The notes below the pieces were generated by a model. That model searched no databases. It saw only the letters and a list, made by a program, of their open reading frames with translations, and had not been told where the DNA came from. The position numbers were made by a program, and so were the translations under genes. From Apus apus (Eukaryota; Chordata; Aves; Apodiformes; Apodidae), in contig NC_067299.1 of NCBI RefSeq assembly GCF_020740795.1, positions 9,408,001 to 9,472,000 on the forward strand: a DNA stretch of 64,000 bases, written 5' to 3'. Shown piece by piece: positions 1 through 12,190 of this stretch; the stretch's first letter is position 1, and each line of letters opens with the position of its first letter.

Positions 1-1732
1 GGTTTTAGTGGATTAATTTTCAGACAAATTAATTCTGCCATATCAATCCCACGAGCTGGTTGAGGAGGCCCCTGAAAAGAGATCTGAGTTTGTCATGAAG
101 TGTTTCAGAGCATTTTTTCATTTCTTTAGCACCCAGAAGAGCAGCAGACACCACTGCTGTGCACACTGGGAGAGCTCAGACACCAGGTGCCAGTCCCAGT
201 GTTACTGGTGGGGCATCGAGGCAGAGTGGGACTAAACCCTGATACCAGGTCAAGGCTAAAGGCAAAATCCTTCTGGAGTTTAGTGGGTTGAGAATTCCCC
301 GTGGAGAGATGAAGGCTGGTGTTTCCCACTCTGAGGGAGAGGTGGCAGAAAGACTTTTGGCTTTGGTTCAGGTACAGGAGAAACTGCCAGGGCTTTGAGA
401 GAGTTCAGTGCAGAGATGCTGAGCTCTCCAGACAGCCCAGCTCTCACATGGGCACCCATCCTGCTGGGTGCTGAGCTGTCCTAAGGGTCTGGCTGAATGG
501 GAGCTGAGCCTCTGTGAACCAGCTGTCTGTGCAGGGCCTGGGTTGGAAAACAAACCCCTGTATTCTTCTGCCCTCCATGTGCGTTGCTGATGGTCCAGGA
601 GGGAACCTGTGGCAGACCCCAGAGCCAGGGGCTGAGCCCTGTGATTCTCTGTTCTCACCTAAAGGAGTGAAAGGGCCCCTGCACAACCCCTGATGCACAG
701 CTAAGAGCTCTACAGCCTGGGGTACACCCAGGGAAGGATCAAACAGGTCCAGATTTGGGGCTCACACCACCACAGGGCTCCAGAGCCCAGGCAGGGACAT
801 GCAGGATTGCAAAGCACTGAGTGGCCAAAGCAACGTGTGCTCTCATCTGAGAACAAACCCTGTCTAGTGGCTTGATAAAATGCACAAGAGAACAAAAAAC
901 CTGGAGTGGCAGCTGCCCCAGGTGGATCTCAGGAGCAGCTTGGATCACACTGGAGGACGAAGATGCACATGGTCAGAAGAGCAACTGTCATTTATCATCT
1001 TTATCCTCAGAAATGATGCTGCAAGCCTCCACTCTGTCTTCAGGAGGGGAGAGCCAGCCAACTTTTGCATGAGTTAGTAGCAGGGTTTGCACATGGAACC
1101 TCCTGCATGACACCCCTGCTACCTGAGGTACCAGATGAGCTTCATTAGCTCATCAGCAGAGCTGCCCTCCCCCCCAACAGCTGCTGGAGAGAGAAGCAGG
1201 ACAATCCTGCAGTGATTGACCTTGACTGAGCCAGCAGAACAGCTCACCTCCTTGAGGTGCAGCTGCCTGGGTAACTCCGAAATCAGAGCACAGCTCAAAC
1301 CCCTGTGAACTGGAGTTACTCCTGGTGTTTCCTCTGCTCCGGGCTCGTTAAAGGAGCCAGGGCACCTGGGCACTCTTCTGCAGGAGGGGGTTAAAAAGTT
1401 TCACCTTCCAGCATGAGAAAGCTGAGCATCAGGATCTGAGAGTATCAGCATCTCTGCAGAGGGCCCTGCAGCTGCTCTTAGCATCTGTCAGAGCAGTAAA
1501 GATCCTTCATGTGTTTTCAAGGTAAGTTTTCTTGAAGCCAGTAATGTTTAGAAAAGACACACATTAATAATACAGGATTTTATAAGTTGATGTGGCTTTG
1601 TATTTCTGTGCACTCCTGTGTGAGCTGTAGTATGTTTTGGTGTGCTTTGAGAAAAGCAATTCTGAATTGCTGGTAGGGTATTTTCCTCAAAGCTATTTTA
1701 AATATTTTAACACACACCTCTCGGGGAAAACA
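1..1732. other. Upstream intergenic DNA, no recognised gene
   Basis: Mixed-composition single-copy-looking DNA to the left of the first CR1 copy. Open frames here are short, overlap each other on both strands and resemble no family I know. An AT-rich stretch occurs around 1540-1720. I see no RNA gene, repeat array or convincing exon. Confidence 0.6.
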
Positions 1733-2123
1733 ATCATCATGGAATGGTTTTTGTTGGAAGGGACCTTAAAGATCATCTAGTTCAAATCTCCTGCATGGGC
1801 AGGGACACCTCCCACCAGCCCAGGCTGCTCCAAGCCCCATCCAACCTGCCCTTCAACACTGCCAGGGATGGGGCAGCCACAGCTTCCCTGGGCAGCCTGG
1901 GCCAGGGTCTCCCCATCCTCACAGTGAAGAATTCCCTCCTCATGTCTGGCCTAAATCTTCCATCCTCCAGTTTTAATCCATCCCCCATGTCCTGTCACTC
2001 CAAACCCTTGTCCCAAGTCCCTCCCCAGCTTTCCTGGAGCCCCTTCAGGCACTGGAAGGTGCTCTAAGGTCTCCCTGGAGCCTTCTCTTCTCCAGGCTGA
2101 ACACCCCAACTCTCCCAGCCTGT
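1733..2123 (-). mobile_element. CR1 LINE 3' end (5'-truncated)
   Basis: The left edge is the reverse complement of a CR1 3' terminus (ATCATGGAATGG, then TTGGAAGGGACCTTAAAGAT). It continues through the CR1 3' untranslated region (GGGCAGGGACACCTCCCACC, GGGATGGGGCAGCCACAGCT) to the segment CAGGCTGAACACCCCAACTC, which marks the end of ORF2 and start of the 3' UTR. The 3' end lies on the left, so the element is on the minus strand. It is 5'-truncated, the usual outcome of target-primed reverse transcription, and keeps no useful coding sequence. Confidence 0.93.
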
Positions 2124-5100
2124 AAACAAGAGTATTTTTGTGAGTTTCTTCTTTCTATCATTAAGTCCCAGATGGGACATGGACTGGGGAACATGCAGAT
2201 CTGTCAGAAGCCATACAGCTTTGTGTTGTCTCAACAGGGCTTTTTTGTTCTCTCTTGATTTGGGAAATAGTTGTTAATCGCTGCCTAATTTTAATTTTAA
2301 ATAGGCCATATTAATAGGACTCCATTCCATAGGACAGAAAAGCACAGCAATTGAACTTTGTACAACAGTTTTGTGCAACAATTGAAACCACAGCAATAAA
2401 CCCAAACATGAGCGTTAATCGCAGCCTTAAAAAAAAACCCTAATGAGCAATAAATAAATTAGGATTCTAAGTATCTGACAAAACTCAGGTCTGGTGGAGG
2501 AAGGAGCCCAATGTTTCATGGCATTTTTCTACTGGTCAGCTTTATGGGTGGAGCCTGGTGTCATCTCTGATAAAGCTGTCTCTGCACCCAAGTTACTTAT
2601 GGTTGTTTCTGCTGCTCCTGTGAGCTCAGCACCCTTCTGATGTATCCTCTGCACCAAGGAGCACAGATAGGTCCTGGGGTCACAGAAATTGCATCTACCA
2701 AAGGGGCTACTCAGCATTGTTTGCAGATGCTTGTGTCTTAATCCAGTGGAATAATATTTGTTGATGTCCCATCTGATATGAAGAGCTGCAGCCCCTGTGA
2801 ATCGAGTCTCCTGTGTTAGTAAACGAGGAAACTTGCAAAGTAAATGTGTAAGACAAAAAAAATAAGTCTTGATGTTGTTGGTAACTGGTTTTCGTTGGCT
2901 TTTGGGGGGGCATATGCTACCAATTAAAGGTGGTTTATCCTTTTTTGACCCACCCCCCAGCTCTTTGAATGTTTCATGCAAATGTCTTAGTAAAACAAAT
3001 AGGAGAATATAGTGTATATATATTAAGAGAAGGCAGCTTCTTGTAAGCTAGGAGACTGCTTAAGTAACAAAAAGATTGAGCAAGGTTCAAACATGTCTCT
3101 GTAATAAGCATACACACAGCCTTTGTAAGGGTTTAACTTAGCAAAAAGCCTTTAATAAATTAGAGAGGCTGCAGATACATAAACAACATAAGGCCCTTCA
3201 GTTTGTATCACTTTGTGGTTTGTATAACCTTTACCACAAGTGATAGGATCCCCAAATCCTTGAGCACACTTCCAAATAACCAAGTAGATGTTTGAAACTG
3301 CAGGCTAACTCTAACCAGCCATGCTGAAGACACTGAAGTTACACAAGTTTTATGAAAATGAGGGGAGAATAAAGGAGACAGACCCTGCTATAAGGCACTC
3401 CTTATAGGTATCAGGAAATCCAGGTGGAAATGTGGGAAATCACATTTCATTAGTGCTCAGGGCTCTGGGTTTTCTATATAGGTCAAAGCTCTTCACAATC
3501 TAAAAGCTGATTCTTAAATATTTCTTTAGGCTGGATCTGAAAGGAGCTGGGGGTGGGGAAAGTGCTCTGGCCAAGACCCTTCAGAGCTCAGGGGCAACTT
3601 GACCCAGAAATCTTTGCCTCAAATGTGTGACCTGATTTCCAGAGGGTTGGTGAGCCCATGTGTTTTGATGGGTGCTCAGTACTTCTGGTGTCTCTCAATT
3701 TCTAAATATGGACTCGAGGAGCCTAATTTTAACCATGCACTTTGGGAAAGTGTTGGCAATGGTTTAAAGAGACTGTCTAGCCCAGCACGCCTTGCTGCAG
3801 CAGATTGCAGGGAGTGATTTATATATTCCTGGTGCTCACAGTCTCTGATGCCTTTTTCAGTGTCTTACAGCTGTTGCATTTATGCAGCACTCTTTATCTT
3901 GACCTTAGCCCTTGGATTTCTCAGCTATTCTACTCTCTTAACATCTGGGCCTGAAAGGTCACTAATTTACCTTATGTTTCCCTGCTGTGGGTGCCATTGG
4001 GCTGAGTGGGTACATTTTGAAAAATAACACTCTGTTGGTGGGCTGCCTTTGTGAAGGTCTTTCTCCCCTCAGCATCCTTGTGTTACCTTCTCCCACTGCA
4101 GCAGCTCTAAGTCATCAAACATCTGCCCTCAAGAGCACTGGAGTGTACTTGTTGGATCCTTATGTGCTAAAGCAGCACACCAGGTATCCAGTGGGCTGGT
4201 ACTCAATTGCTTCTGCAGCTTGTCTGGAGAATAAAGAAGGGAGCTTTATTTGTACTAACACCCTTTTAATGCATCTCCAAAGACCATAATAAACATCTCC
4301 TGGACTGTAGAAGGAAAATATATATCTAGAGGTTGTGGTAAATTATGAAATACTGGCATAGCTAATAAAAATTCTATCTCGATCATTTAACATTTAGTGA
4401 AATGTTAGATGATGTGGAACCAGCCCTGGCTTCACTTCAAGCCCAGGTCAGTAATGTCACTTGGGGAAATTATGAGAACTTCCATTAACTTTGTATTGGC
4501 AGATCTCCCAATCTATTTCACATCTCTCCATTTTTAGCACCCCATGAGCAATACAAAGTGTCATTTCTCACATCTGAGAGCCAGACAATATTGCAGAGCC
4601 TCCCTGCATACAGGAGGCTACTTCAGGAATTAACAGGTCAGATCTCTCATTGATTTTAATAAAGAGCTGTATGTGGCAAATTTCTTGATTATAGAACCTG
4701 ATGAGTGCTTTGGGCTTCCTGTCAAAGCCAGCACAGCAGGACAGAGCTTTAAAGCGTGGGAAAAGAGGGTGAGAGGATTAGATCAAACAGGCTGTGGACA
4801 TCTAGGACCAAATTCAGACTCAGTTTTGAAGTCACTGAGCCTCTGGTTCACCACACTACCTCTGAATGGGGAACCACAGACAGAACCAAGATAGTTAAAA
4901 TGCTCTGGAAGGGGAACACTCAGAACTTTTAAGCTATCTCAGATACACTGTTTTCTGTTTCCCCCATAAAACCCCCTTTTCCTCCTGCCCATTTCCCTTT
5001 CCAAACTCGCAGACAGATGACTTGTTTTGAAACTTTAAGCAGTTCATCTGGAAAGGACTTCCCATTAGAGCCTGAGGATTGGAGCAGACTTTAAAGTGGC

Positions 5101-5541
5101 TGGTAATATTTTCAGAAAAGAGGTATTTGGCAAGTCTTTAATGTCACGCTTGCCTGGAACTGCTCTCCTCTTTAATTAACTCAGTAAAAATCCTCTGGTT
5201 ATTTCATTTTATTTGCTTAAACCACTACAGAAAAATAAATGCATACAAACCTGATTAATAAACCCATAGAAATGTAGTGGTATTGACTGTGACAGCAGAG
5301 CACTGAGCTCCCTGTACCTAATTCAAGCCCCTGGCAACAAAAGCATTAGTGAAAGTCCCATTTTGACACAAATTTAAAGGTGGAGGTATCCTCTGAGTGA
5401 AACACAGACTGTGGTTTTTCAGCTGTCTTCTCGAGGAGGCCTTGGGGTGGGTATTAATAATTTAGGTTCAAAGCAGTGACCAGGATTTCTCAGGCTCTGT
5501 GCACACTGGGCCTCCTGGGATGTTCCTACTGCAGAGCCTGA
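2124..5541. other. Intergenic DNA with an AT-rich candidate conserved element
   Basis: No gene recognised. Positions 2262-2470 are AT-rich and carry GTTAATCGCNGCCT twice (2273 and 2414), CACAGCAAT twice and several homeodomain-type TAAT cores. This is the texture of conserved non-coding DNA, but conservation cannot be tested here. A perfect POU octamer ATGCAAAT is at 2976-2983. A 150-codon minus-strand open frame at 2529-2981 has no recognisable domain and ordinary non-coding composition. Confidence 0.5.
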
Positions 5542-5625
5542 CCCGTCCCTGCTGCTCTGGGAATACCCGTCCCTGCTGCTCTGGGAATACCCGTCCCTGC
5601 TGCTCTGGGAATACCTGTCCCTGCA
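5542..5625. repeat. 24-bp tandem repeat, 3.5 copies
   Basis: Three perfect copies of a 24-bp unit (starts CCCGTCCCTG, ends TGGGAATA) at 5542-5565, 5566-5589 and 5590-5613, followed by a diverged half copy to 5625. The unit is a multiple of three and keeps frames open on both strands, giving an eight-residue peptide repeat in translation. No gene context supports coding use. Identity of the copies implies recent expansion. Confidence 0.95.
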
Positions 5626-8028
5626 GCCCGAGGTGGAAAGCTGCAGCTGAGCTTTTAACTCTGAAGGTCCCAGAGCTCCAGCCCAAACGGTTACAAAAGA
5701 CAAGGGCAGTGACTGCTCCCTTGCAGGCAGGTTTTCGCCCTGAGGTCTCAGTAAGCAAGTGATCCAGGGCTGCACCAAAGGTGTTCCAGAGAAACTGGGT
5801 GCTGGTGCTACCTGATGCCCGAAAACTGTTTAGGAAATCCCTGCTGGTGTCAGCAGTCCCTTGGTGGCTGTGGAGCAGGGGCAGTGGTGGCATCTCCCAG
5901 CCCCACTGCCCCATGGAGCATATTAGGAAGGGATGGCACCTCCCAACCCTGTTGCCCCACTCAGGGGGACCACAAGGCACAGAGAGGGAAAAGCTCCTTC
6001 CTTCACTAAACTGATGTTCTGGCATTTAGCTTTAAGTATCTTCTATTTCCCTCAGCATCTGACCTTTCCCTCTCTCACACGGCTATTGCTCTACTCTGCT
6101 GGCAAAAAAGCAACAAGCAGCCACCATGGGCCCCATCTGGCCAGTGGTGGCCGTGAGCATTAATCATCTCCTCCTCCTGCCTTCCTTGCTCCAGCTCCCT
6201 GCACCTCCCTGGAACAATGAACCCTCAGCACGGGACAGGAGCACACACACAGTGGAACAAGCAATGATGCAGCAACTCCCTGGGAACAGCCCAGTTGTTT
6301 CCAGCTGCCGACACCACCGCGCCGCTCCCGGCGGGATGCGAAGGAGCCGGGATGAAAAGAGGTGGCCTGGGGCTGCAGATCATCTGGCTGTGAATTCCCC
6401 CAGGACTGATGTGAGGCCTGCAGGGAGCTGCACAGGAGGTGACACGTGAGCACTGCCACAGGCTGCCAGCTCCCAGAGCATCCCTGCTGCTGGCCCTGGA
6501 TCCAGCAGGGAATGCCAAGGGTGCGTGCTCCTGCTCCAGCAAGGGAGGCATTCCTAGTCCAGCTGGTGCTTGGGACTGGGAATGATGGCAGTGCCATGAT
6601 GGAGTGGGCTTAGTGCATGAAGAGCTCACTTAAAAACAGACAGAAAAGGGAGTGGGGAGGAAAAGGAGACAACAAAAGAGGCTACACTGCAGGCAGGGAG
6701 TAAGAGGGGTGATAAGGCATGGAAGGAAGTTGAAGGTAAATAGAGAAAGGCATGTGCTGGGAATGTAAATGAGGGGCTGGAATGGATAAAAAACCAGTGG
6801 GGCTTCATCTGGAGATGTGTTTTAATCTCCCTTCTATCAGAATTCAAAGGTGTAGAAAAATAGGGAGAGAAGGGCAACAGCCTCAGCAATGTGAATGTTC
6901 CGTGTTGTCTTGGCCAAGAAAAGGAGAGGAGCAAAGATGGGGGTTGTAACTGGGCTGGAAATGACAAAGAAGAATGGATGTGAGAGCAGCAGTGGCAAAC
7001 AGGCAGGGACAGCACTGTTGGAAGGCAGAGGCAATTTTGTCTTGTAACCGTGCGCTCACTCAGGCTTGACAGAGAAAGAAGAGGAAAAAATACATTCCTG
7101 TTAGAAAAATTCATACGTACGTAAATCACGCAGGAAACTTCACGGCACGTGGCTCCCAGTGCCCAGGCTCAGCTGCCAGGTCTCCCACAGGCTTCTCATT
7201 AAGCTTGGGCTAATTGTTTCTGTCTCACTGTGAACTGTGGGTGATGCTGCTTCCCTCCCCCAGCCGTTGCCTCCCCTCCCGTTGGGGATGGTCACCTCCT
7301 GGGGCTGTGATGCTGCTGCATCTGTGGGTGGCCTGCAAATAATCCCTCACGTACCGGCAGTGTCATGAAGGCAGGTTAGGACTGGAGATGCTTTGTGTAA
7401 GCCTGGCCCCACTCCAGCAAAGCTGAGGTGGCTTTTGGAGTTTTAAACGCAATTTTACGTGTCACAGATATGAAGGTTTCTTGGGAGATGAGGTAATGAA
7501 CTCATGGGGGAGCTAATGAAGGTCATCATGAGAGAACAGTAAGAGTAATGCCCACTGCTGGGACACTCCTCACCAGGAGCCTTCAGACTTCAGCACTTTC
7601 CAGTCTAAATAAGATGTATACTTCCCTGACCTTGTCTCCTCCAATGTAAACGCAGAGCAGGATGTACTTAGAATTAAGATAAATAAGGCCTTACCCAAAT
7701 AAAACACTAGTCTGCAGAAACAAATCTCCTCCGAGGAAGAGGGTGAGCAGAAACAGAAATTGATGCTACTCTACTGGAAAACCCTTAAATGCTTCAGAGA
7801 GAGGGGCAATATAATACCTGGTGTGGAGTGCAGTGGTAGTAAATGCAAATTGAGGTGGAAGATGCTATTGCAAAGATCTTGTGAGTTTTGCTAAGTTATG
7901 GAAGAATTAGTATTTCATTTTTCTAGTCGAGTTTTACTTTTAAGGCTACTGTGGGTGATTTTTTTTCCCTAGATGAACAGTAGACAAGTGCAGCTTGGGG
8001 AAATAGATGCAAAAGCAAAACATTCTGG
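5626..8028. other. Intergenic DNA, purine-rich in part
   Basis: No gene recognised. The plus strand is purine-rich from about 6625 to 7090 (many GGAGG, GAAAGG and AAGGAAG runs). That removes stop codons from the complement and leaves a 167-codon Ser/Leu/Pro-rich minus-strand frame that I read as a compositional artefact. A perfect POU octamer ATGCAAAT lies at 7843-7850. Confidence 0.5.
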
Positions 8029-8052
8029 AAAAAAAAAAAAAAAAAAAAAAAA
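8029..8052 (+). repeat. Poly(A) run, 24 A
   Basis: An uninterrupted run of 24 A. I find no poly(A) signal, target duplication or gene-like sequence to its left, so I do not call it the tail of a processed pseudogene. Confidence 0.95.
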
Positions 8053-11000
8053 GCCAGAAACCTGCATCAATTGACACAAAGTGAAGAGAGAGGGAGGTTA
8101 CTTCATCCATCTTAATCTTCCCAGTTCAGCCTTTTGCTGCTCCAGCCATTCTGCACCTGATGGCAGGGAGGTGGGTGCTCAGAGGAGAAGACCTGTTTCT
8201 GCTCTCAGCCAACGTAGTAGAAGGAGGTCAATGTGCCTCTCCAGGTTGTCCTGTGCAACATGGCCCTGGGGTGGAGGAAGGGTCATGGCTGAGCCCCACG
8301 TTTTCAACAGGACATCCTAAGAGGCAGCTGGGAACTTGGGGAAGAGAGGGGAAATGGTTTGTGTTACAAATAATGACAAGGAAAGGGGTGGAGGAGCCTT
8401 GTCAAAATGTAAAGGTGCAATTTGCATAACTGGGCAGCCAGGATTAAATGAAGCACAGAGAAGGATAAGGATTACATGGAGGGACAGGGAAGGGAAATGA
8501 GAGCAGCAAAGAGGAAACCCTGCAGGTAGATATAAAATCTGAGCTAAGCAGGAGCAAAAGGAGCAGTTGGAATACTCAAAGGCAGTGAGAGGGAGCTGAG
8601 AGGAGCAGTGGTGTGTTTCTAACCCAGGGTGTATCTGAGCTAGCTAGAAGTGTGCAAATGAATTTTGAAAGGAGCTTGAAATCAAAGGGGAGTGTCAGCA
8701 GGGCATTAAACATCCCCTTTAGTGGTGACCTTGGGAGCCCAGACCACCACTACCTAACAACCAAACACAGCACTCCTGAACAGTGCCTTCAAACCTCATC
8801 CATAATTAATATTGGCTTTGATGAATGGGTCATTCCCCACCAGGATATTTGTCAGCTGTCAAAATCACCCAAGTTGTGGCTTCTGACAGCCTTCTTGCTG
8901 TCTCCTGCCCTGGGGCAAGCACTGCAGTGGTGGTTGCTGAGTGACTCTGCACAGCTGTACAGCTTTTCCCAGGAGCTGTGCTTCCTGTGCCTGGCTGGAC
9001 CCAGCCAAGTCCCAGGTGCTTTTGCTGCTCAGCAGTGACCAATTTTGCAAGCACCCAGTCACCCAGCCTCCCCTTGGTGCCCAAATACCTCCTCAAGTAA
9101 TGCCAGGTCAAGGAGCCTTCCAGCACTCCGTGCAACCACCCTTGGAGCCCTTCTCTCTACCCTGCTCCTAAAACTCCCATGGACTGGCTTCCCTCCTGTC
9201 TGTTTGTACACAGAGGAGGTGGTTGTGGCCAGTCCAAGGTCAGAGCCACGTTCTATAGAGGCAAAAATGTAATACTCCTTGTTTTGTGTGAATGCCTAAG
9301 GGCAGGAATTGCATTGTACTCACTGCTGTGTAAATGTAAAACATAGAGAGCATTTGCTGCCCTGGAAAGCTTGTGTCTGGTGAGAAAGAAAGAGGGAGTG
9401 AGCACAGGCAGGGGGATGTGAAGAACAAGACAGGATGGTGCTGTGCTACAGCAGCAGGCCAGGGAGGGACCTACTGCTCCACTGCAAGGGGGGTTTCTGC
9501 TCAATTCTGGCAGCTGAAGAAGAGAGAATCAGGGGATGCTTTATTAACAGACTTAGAGCATGGTTTATTTTCCTCCTTGCCAGAGCAGAACTTGCCCAAG
9601 TGACTCTCAGCTCAGAGAAATGTGGGAGCAAGAGGAGAGGGTGATGGATAGAAGTGTGCAGAGAGGTTGGTCTGCTCCTGCATTGTGCTGCAAATGCGAA
9701 GGAGTCCTTCTCTTAAACGTGTCCCTGGTTGGTTTGTTCCCTAACACCCTAAATTCAGATTCAGCAAAAATAAACCTGCTGCTTGACAGCTCTTTAAAGG
9801 GTGATGGGAGGAGAAGATGGATGAGGGAACTACGTATTTTTTTTAACCTTAAAAATGTGGGGTGCAGATCGATTCTGGTTTGACTAGAAGTGTTGCAGCA
9901 GCCTTCCTGAGAGCTGCAAGTTCATCCAGACAAGGAAAAACTTCCAGGTGGGACGTGGGGACAATCTGCCACCAGGAGCTGAGGTTATTTAGACTTAATG
10001 TTGTCTCTGCAGTCACTTTGCAGCAGGTCAGTGCTTCACCTGGGTGATTACTACTCCCAGCATCTGACCTTGTCTCATCATCTGGGGATCTTGGGCCCCA
10101 GCCATTCAGCAAAACCACCCACATCTTAGTCCTTCCAGGGGGTATCTCAGGAAATGCAGTTATTCAGCTCCTCCAGGGTAATTGAAGGGAGAAGCTGGGT
10201 GAAAGTTTAGTACAGGAAAACGTGAGTCCAGCCAAAGAAGTGAAACTAAGTGTTAACAAAAACCATCACCACAAAGCTTTGCACACACAGATTGTAAATC
10301 TCTTCCTATCGCAGCTCCTCGAGTCTCTTATTTTATGTAGTGTCACATTTGACTTATTCTCCAGCTATCACAGAAGGCTTCAGACACTGAAGGAACAGAA
10401 CTTTGAATAAAGCAGTAATAATAAAAAAGTACCCAGACAGGCCTTCACCAGCTACTAGTGGGAAGCAGAGCATGAGGGGGAGGGAAGAGCAGAGAGGAGT
10501 GGAGAAAGAGAAAATATATCCTTGTCTAACTTAGGTATCCTTTATGGACAGCTTGCTTTTTTGCCTTATTCCTTTCTTCTCTTCTCTTTTGTATTTGTTT
10601 ACAGGCAGGTTGTATGGCCAATTAAGCCAAGCAAGTGGAGAGCCTGAGATTGCAGATCTATAAATCTGAAAGAGCAGGTATTTCTGAATTTTATGTCATT
10701 TTCCTACACAGGATTCTTCTAAGCATATCATCTCACTCCATTTTGAAAATACTGTCTTCTGTCATGGTTTAATTAATCTGGTTCTCTCAGGGGTTGTAAT
10801 TTTGATTGCCTCAAATGTACAGTACTGTGCTTGGAAATGATTTTAGGGGTTGTTATATTGCCACTGTCTCTTGATTTTTACATCATCATTGTTTATTACA
10901 TAAATAAAAGTCCAGTATTGGCTTTCCCTGAATTTTGGTTGCTCCAAGGTTAGTAATTTTATCTGTAATGTCTTTGATTTATCTCTACTGCTATAGTCCT

Positions 11001-11183
11001 CCTAAGCTCTGGAGAGGTCAGGTTAGCTCCTCAGGAGCATCCAGCTCTTTAGAGGAAGGAAATTCTCCTACTGAAACACTAGAGGAGTTTTGTGAGCTGT
11101 AGAGGCAATGGCAGTGATCCCAGTGTCTTCCACATACCGATAAAATGGGGCGTTCTGCTGGATTCTTACTAGTGAGGCTTCTA
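8053..11183. other. Intergenic DNA, nothing recognised
   Basis: Single-copy-looking DNA. Frames of 60-140 codons occur on both strands but none resembles a known protein or has convincing splice sites. An inverted POU octamer ATTTGCAT is at 8420-8427. The stretch 10550-11000 is AT-rich without a clear motif cluster. Confidence 0.5.
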
Positions 11184-12190
11184 AGAATCATGGAGTGGTT
11201 GGAGTTGGAAGGGACCTTAAAGATCACCCAGTTCCAACCCCCTGCATGGGCAGGGACACCTCCCACCAGCCCAGGTTGCTCCAAGCCCCATCCAACCTGC
11301 CCTTCAACACTGTCAGGGATGGGGCAGCCACAGCTTCCCTGGGCAACCTGGGCCAGGGTCTCACCACCCTCACACTAAGGAATTTCCTCCTCATATCTGG
11401 CCTAAATCTTCTGTCCTCCAGTTTTAATCCATCCCCCTTGTCCTCTCACTCCAAACCCTTGTCCCAAGTTCCTCCCCAGCTTTCCTTCAGGCACTGGAAG
11501 GTGCTCTAAGGTCTCCCTGGAGCCTTCTCTTCTCCAGGCTGAACACCCCAACTCTCCCAGCCTGTCTCCAGAGCAGAGCTGCTCCAGCCTCAGATCATCT
11601 TCATGGCCCTTTTCTGGACATTCTCCAACTCTCTGGGTGCAGCCATCCAGCCAATTACTTATCCACCAACTGGTCCATCTGTCAAATCCGTGTCTTGTCA
11701 GTTTGGAGATCAGAATATCGTGTGGAAACAGTGTCAAATGCCTTGCACAAATCCAGGTAGATTCTGCCAATTGCTCTTGGTCAGGCATGACTTGCCCTTA
11801 GTGAAGCCATGGTGGCTGTCACCAATCACCTCCTTGTTTTCCATGTGCCTTACCAGATTTTCCAGGAGGATCTGTTCCATGATCTTGCCAGGCACAGAGG
11901 TGAGACTGACCAGCCTGTCATTCCTGGGTCTTCCTTTTCCCCCTTTTTAAAAACTGGGGCTATGTTACTTTTTTTTCCAGTTGGCTGGAACCTCACCAGA
12001 CCACCGTGACCTCTCAAGTATGATGGACAGAGGCTCAGCAACTGCACCCACCAGCTCCCTCAGGACCTGTGGATGGACCCCATCAGGTCCCATACACTTT
12101 TGTGCACCTTCAGGTTCTTTAGATGGTCACAAACCTGTTCTTCTCCTACAGCGGGGGGTAATTAATTCTCCCAGTCCCTGCTTTCATGCT
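11184..12190 (-). mobile_element. CR1 LINE with partial reverse transcriptase, internally deleted
   Basis: The CR1 3' end starts on the left (ATCATGGAGTGG, then TTGGAAGGGACCTTAAAGAT), so the element is on the minus strand. From about 11184 to 11600 it is CR1 3' UTR and ORF2 end. From about 11640 to 12190 it is the middle of ORF2. Minus-strand translation near 11930-11990 gives [14 protein letters not shown], a reverse-transcriptase finger motif typical of CR1, and near 11650-11730 it gives [17 protein letters not shown], downstream of the palm. The later RT and thumb region is missing: at about 11620 the RT text jumps directly to the sequence before the 3' UTR. Frames are broken by shifts and a stop, so the element is dead. 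Confidence 0.9.

Noticed and set aside
2529..2981. 150-codon minus-strand frame
   Set aside because: No recognisable domain, no promoter or splice evidence, and composition like its surroundings.
6626..7129. 167-codon minus-strand frame rich in Ser and Leu
   Set aside because: The plus strand is purine-rich here, which removes stops from the complement. No domain or splice context.
8029..8052. Poly(A) run considered as the tail of a processed pseudogene
   Set aside because: The preceding sequence is not gene-like, lacks a poly(A) signal at the right distance and has no visible target duplication.
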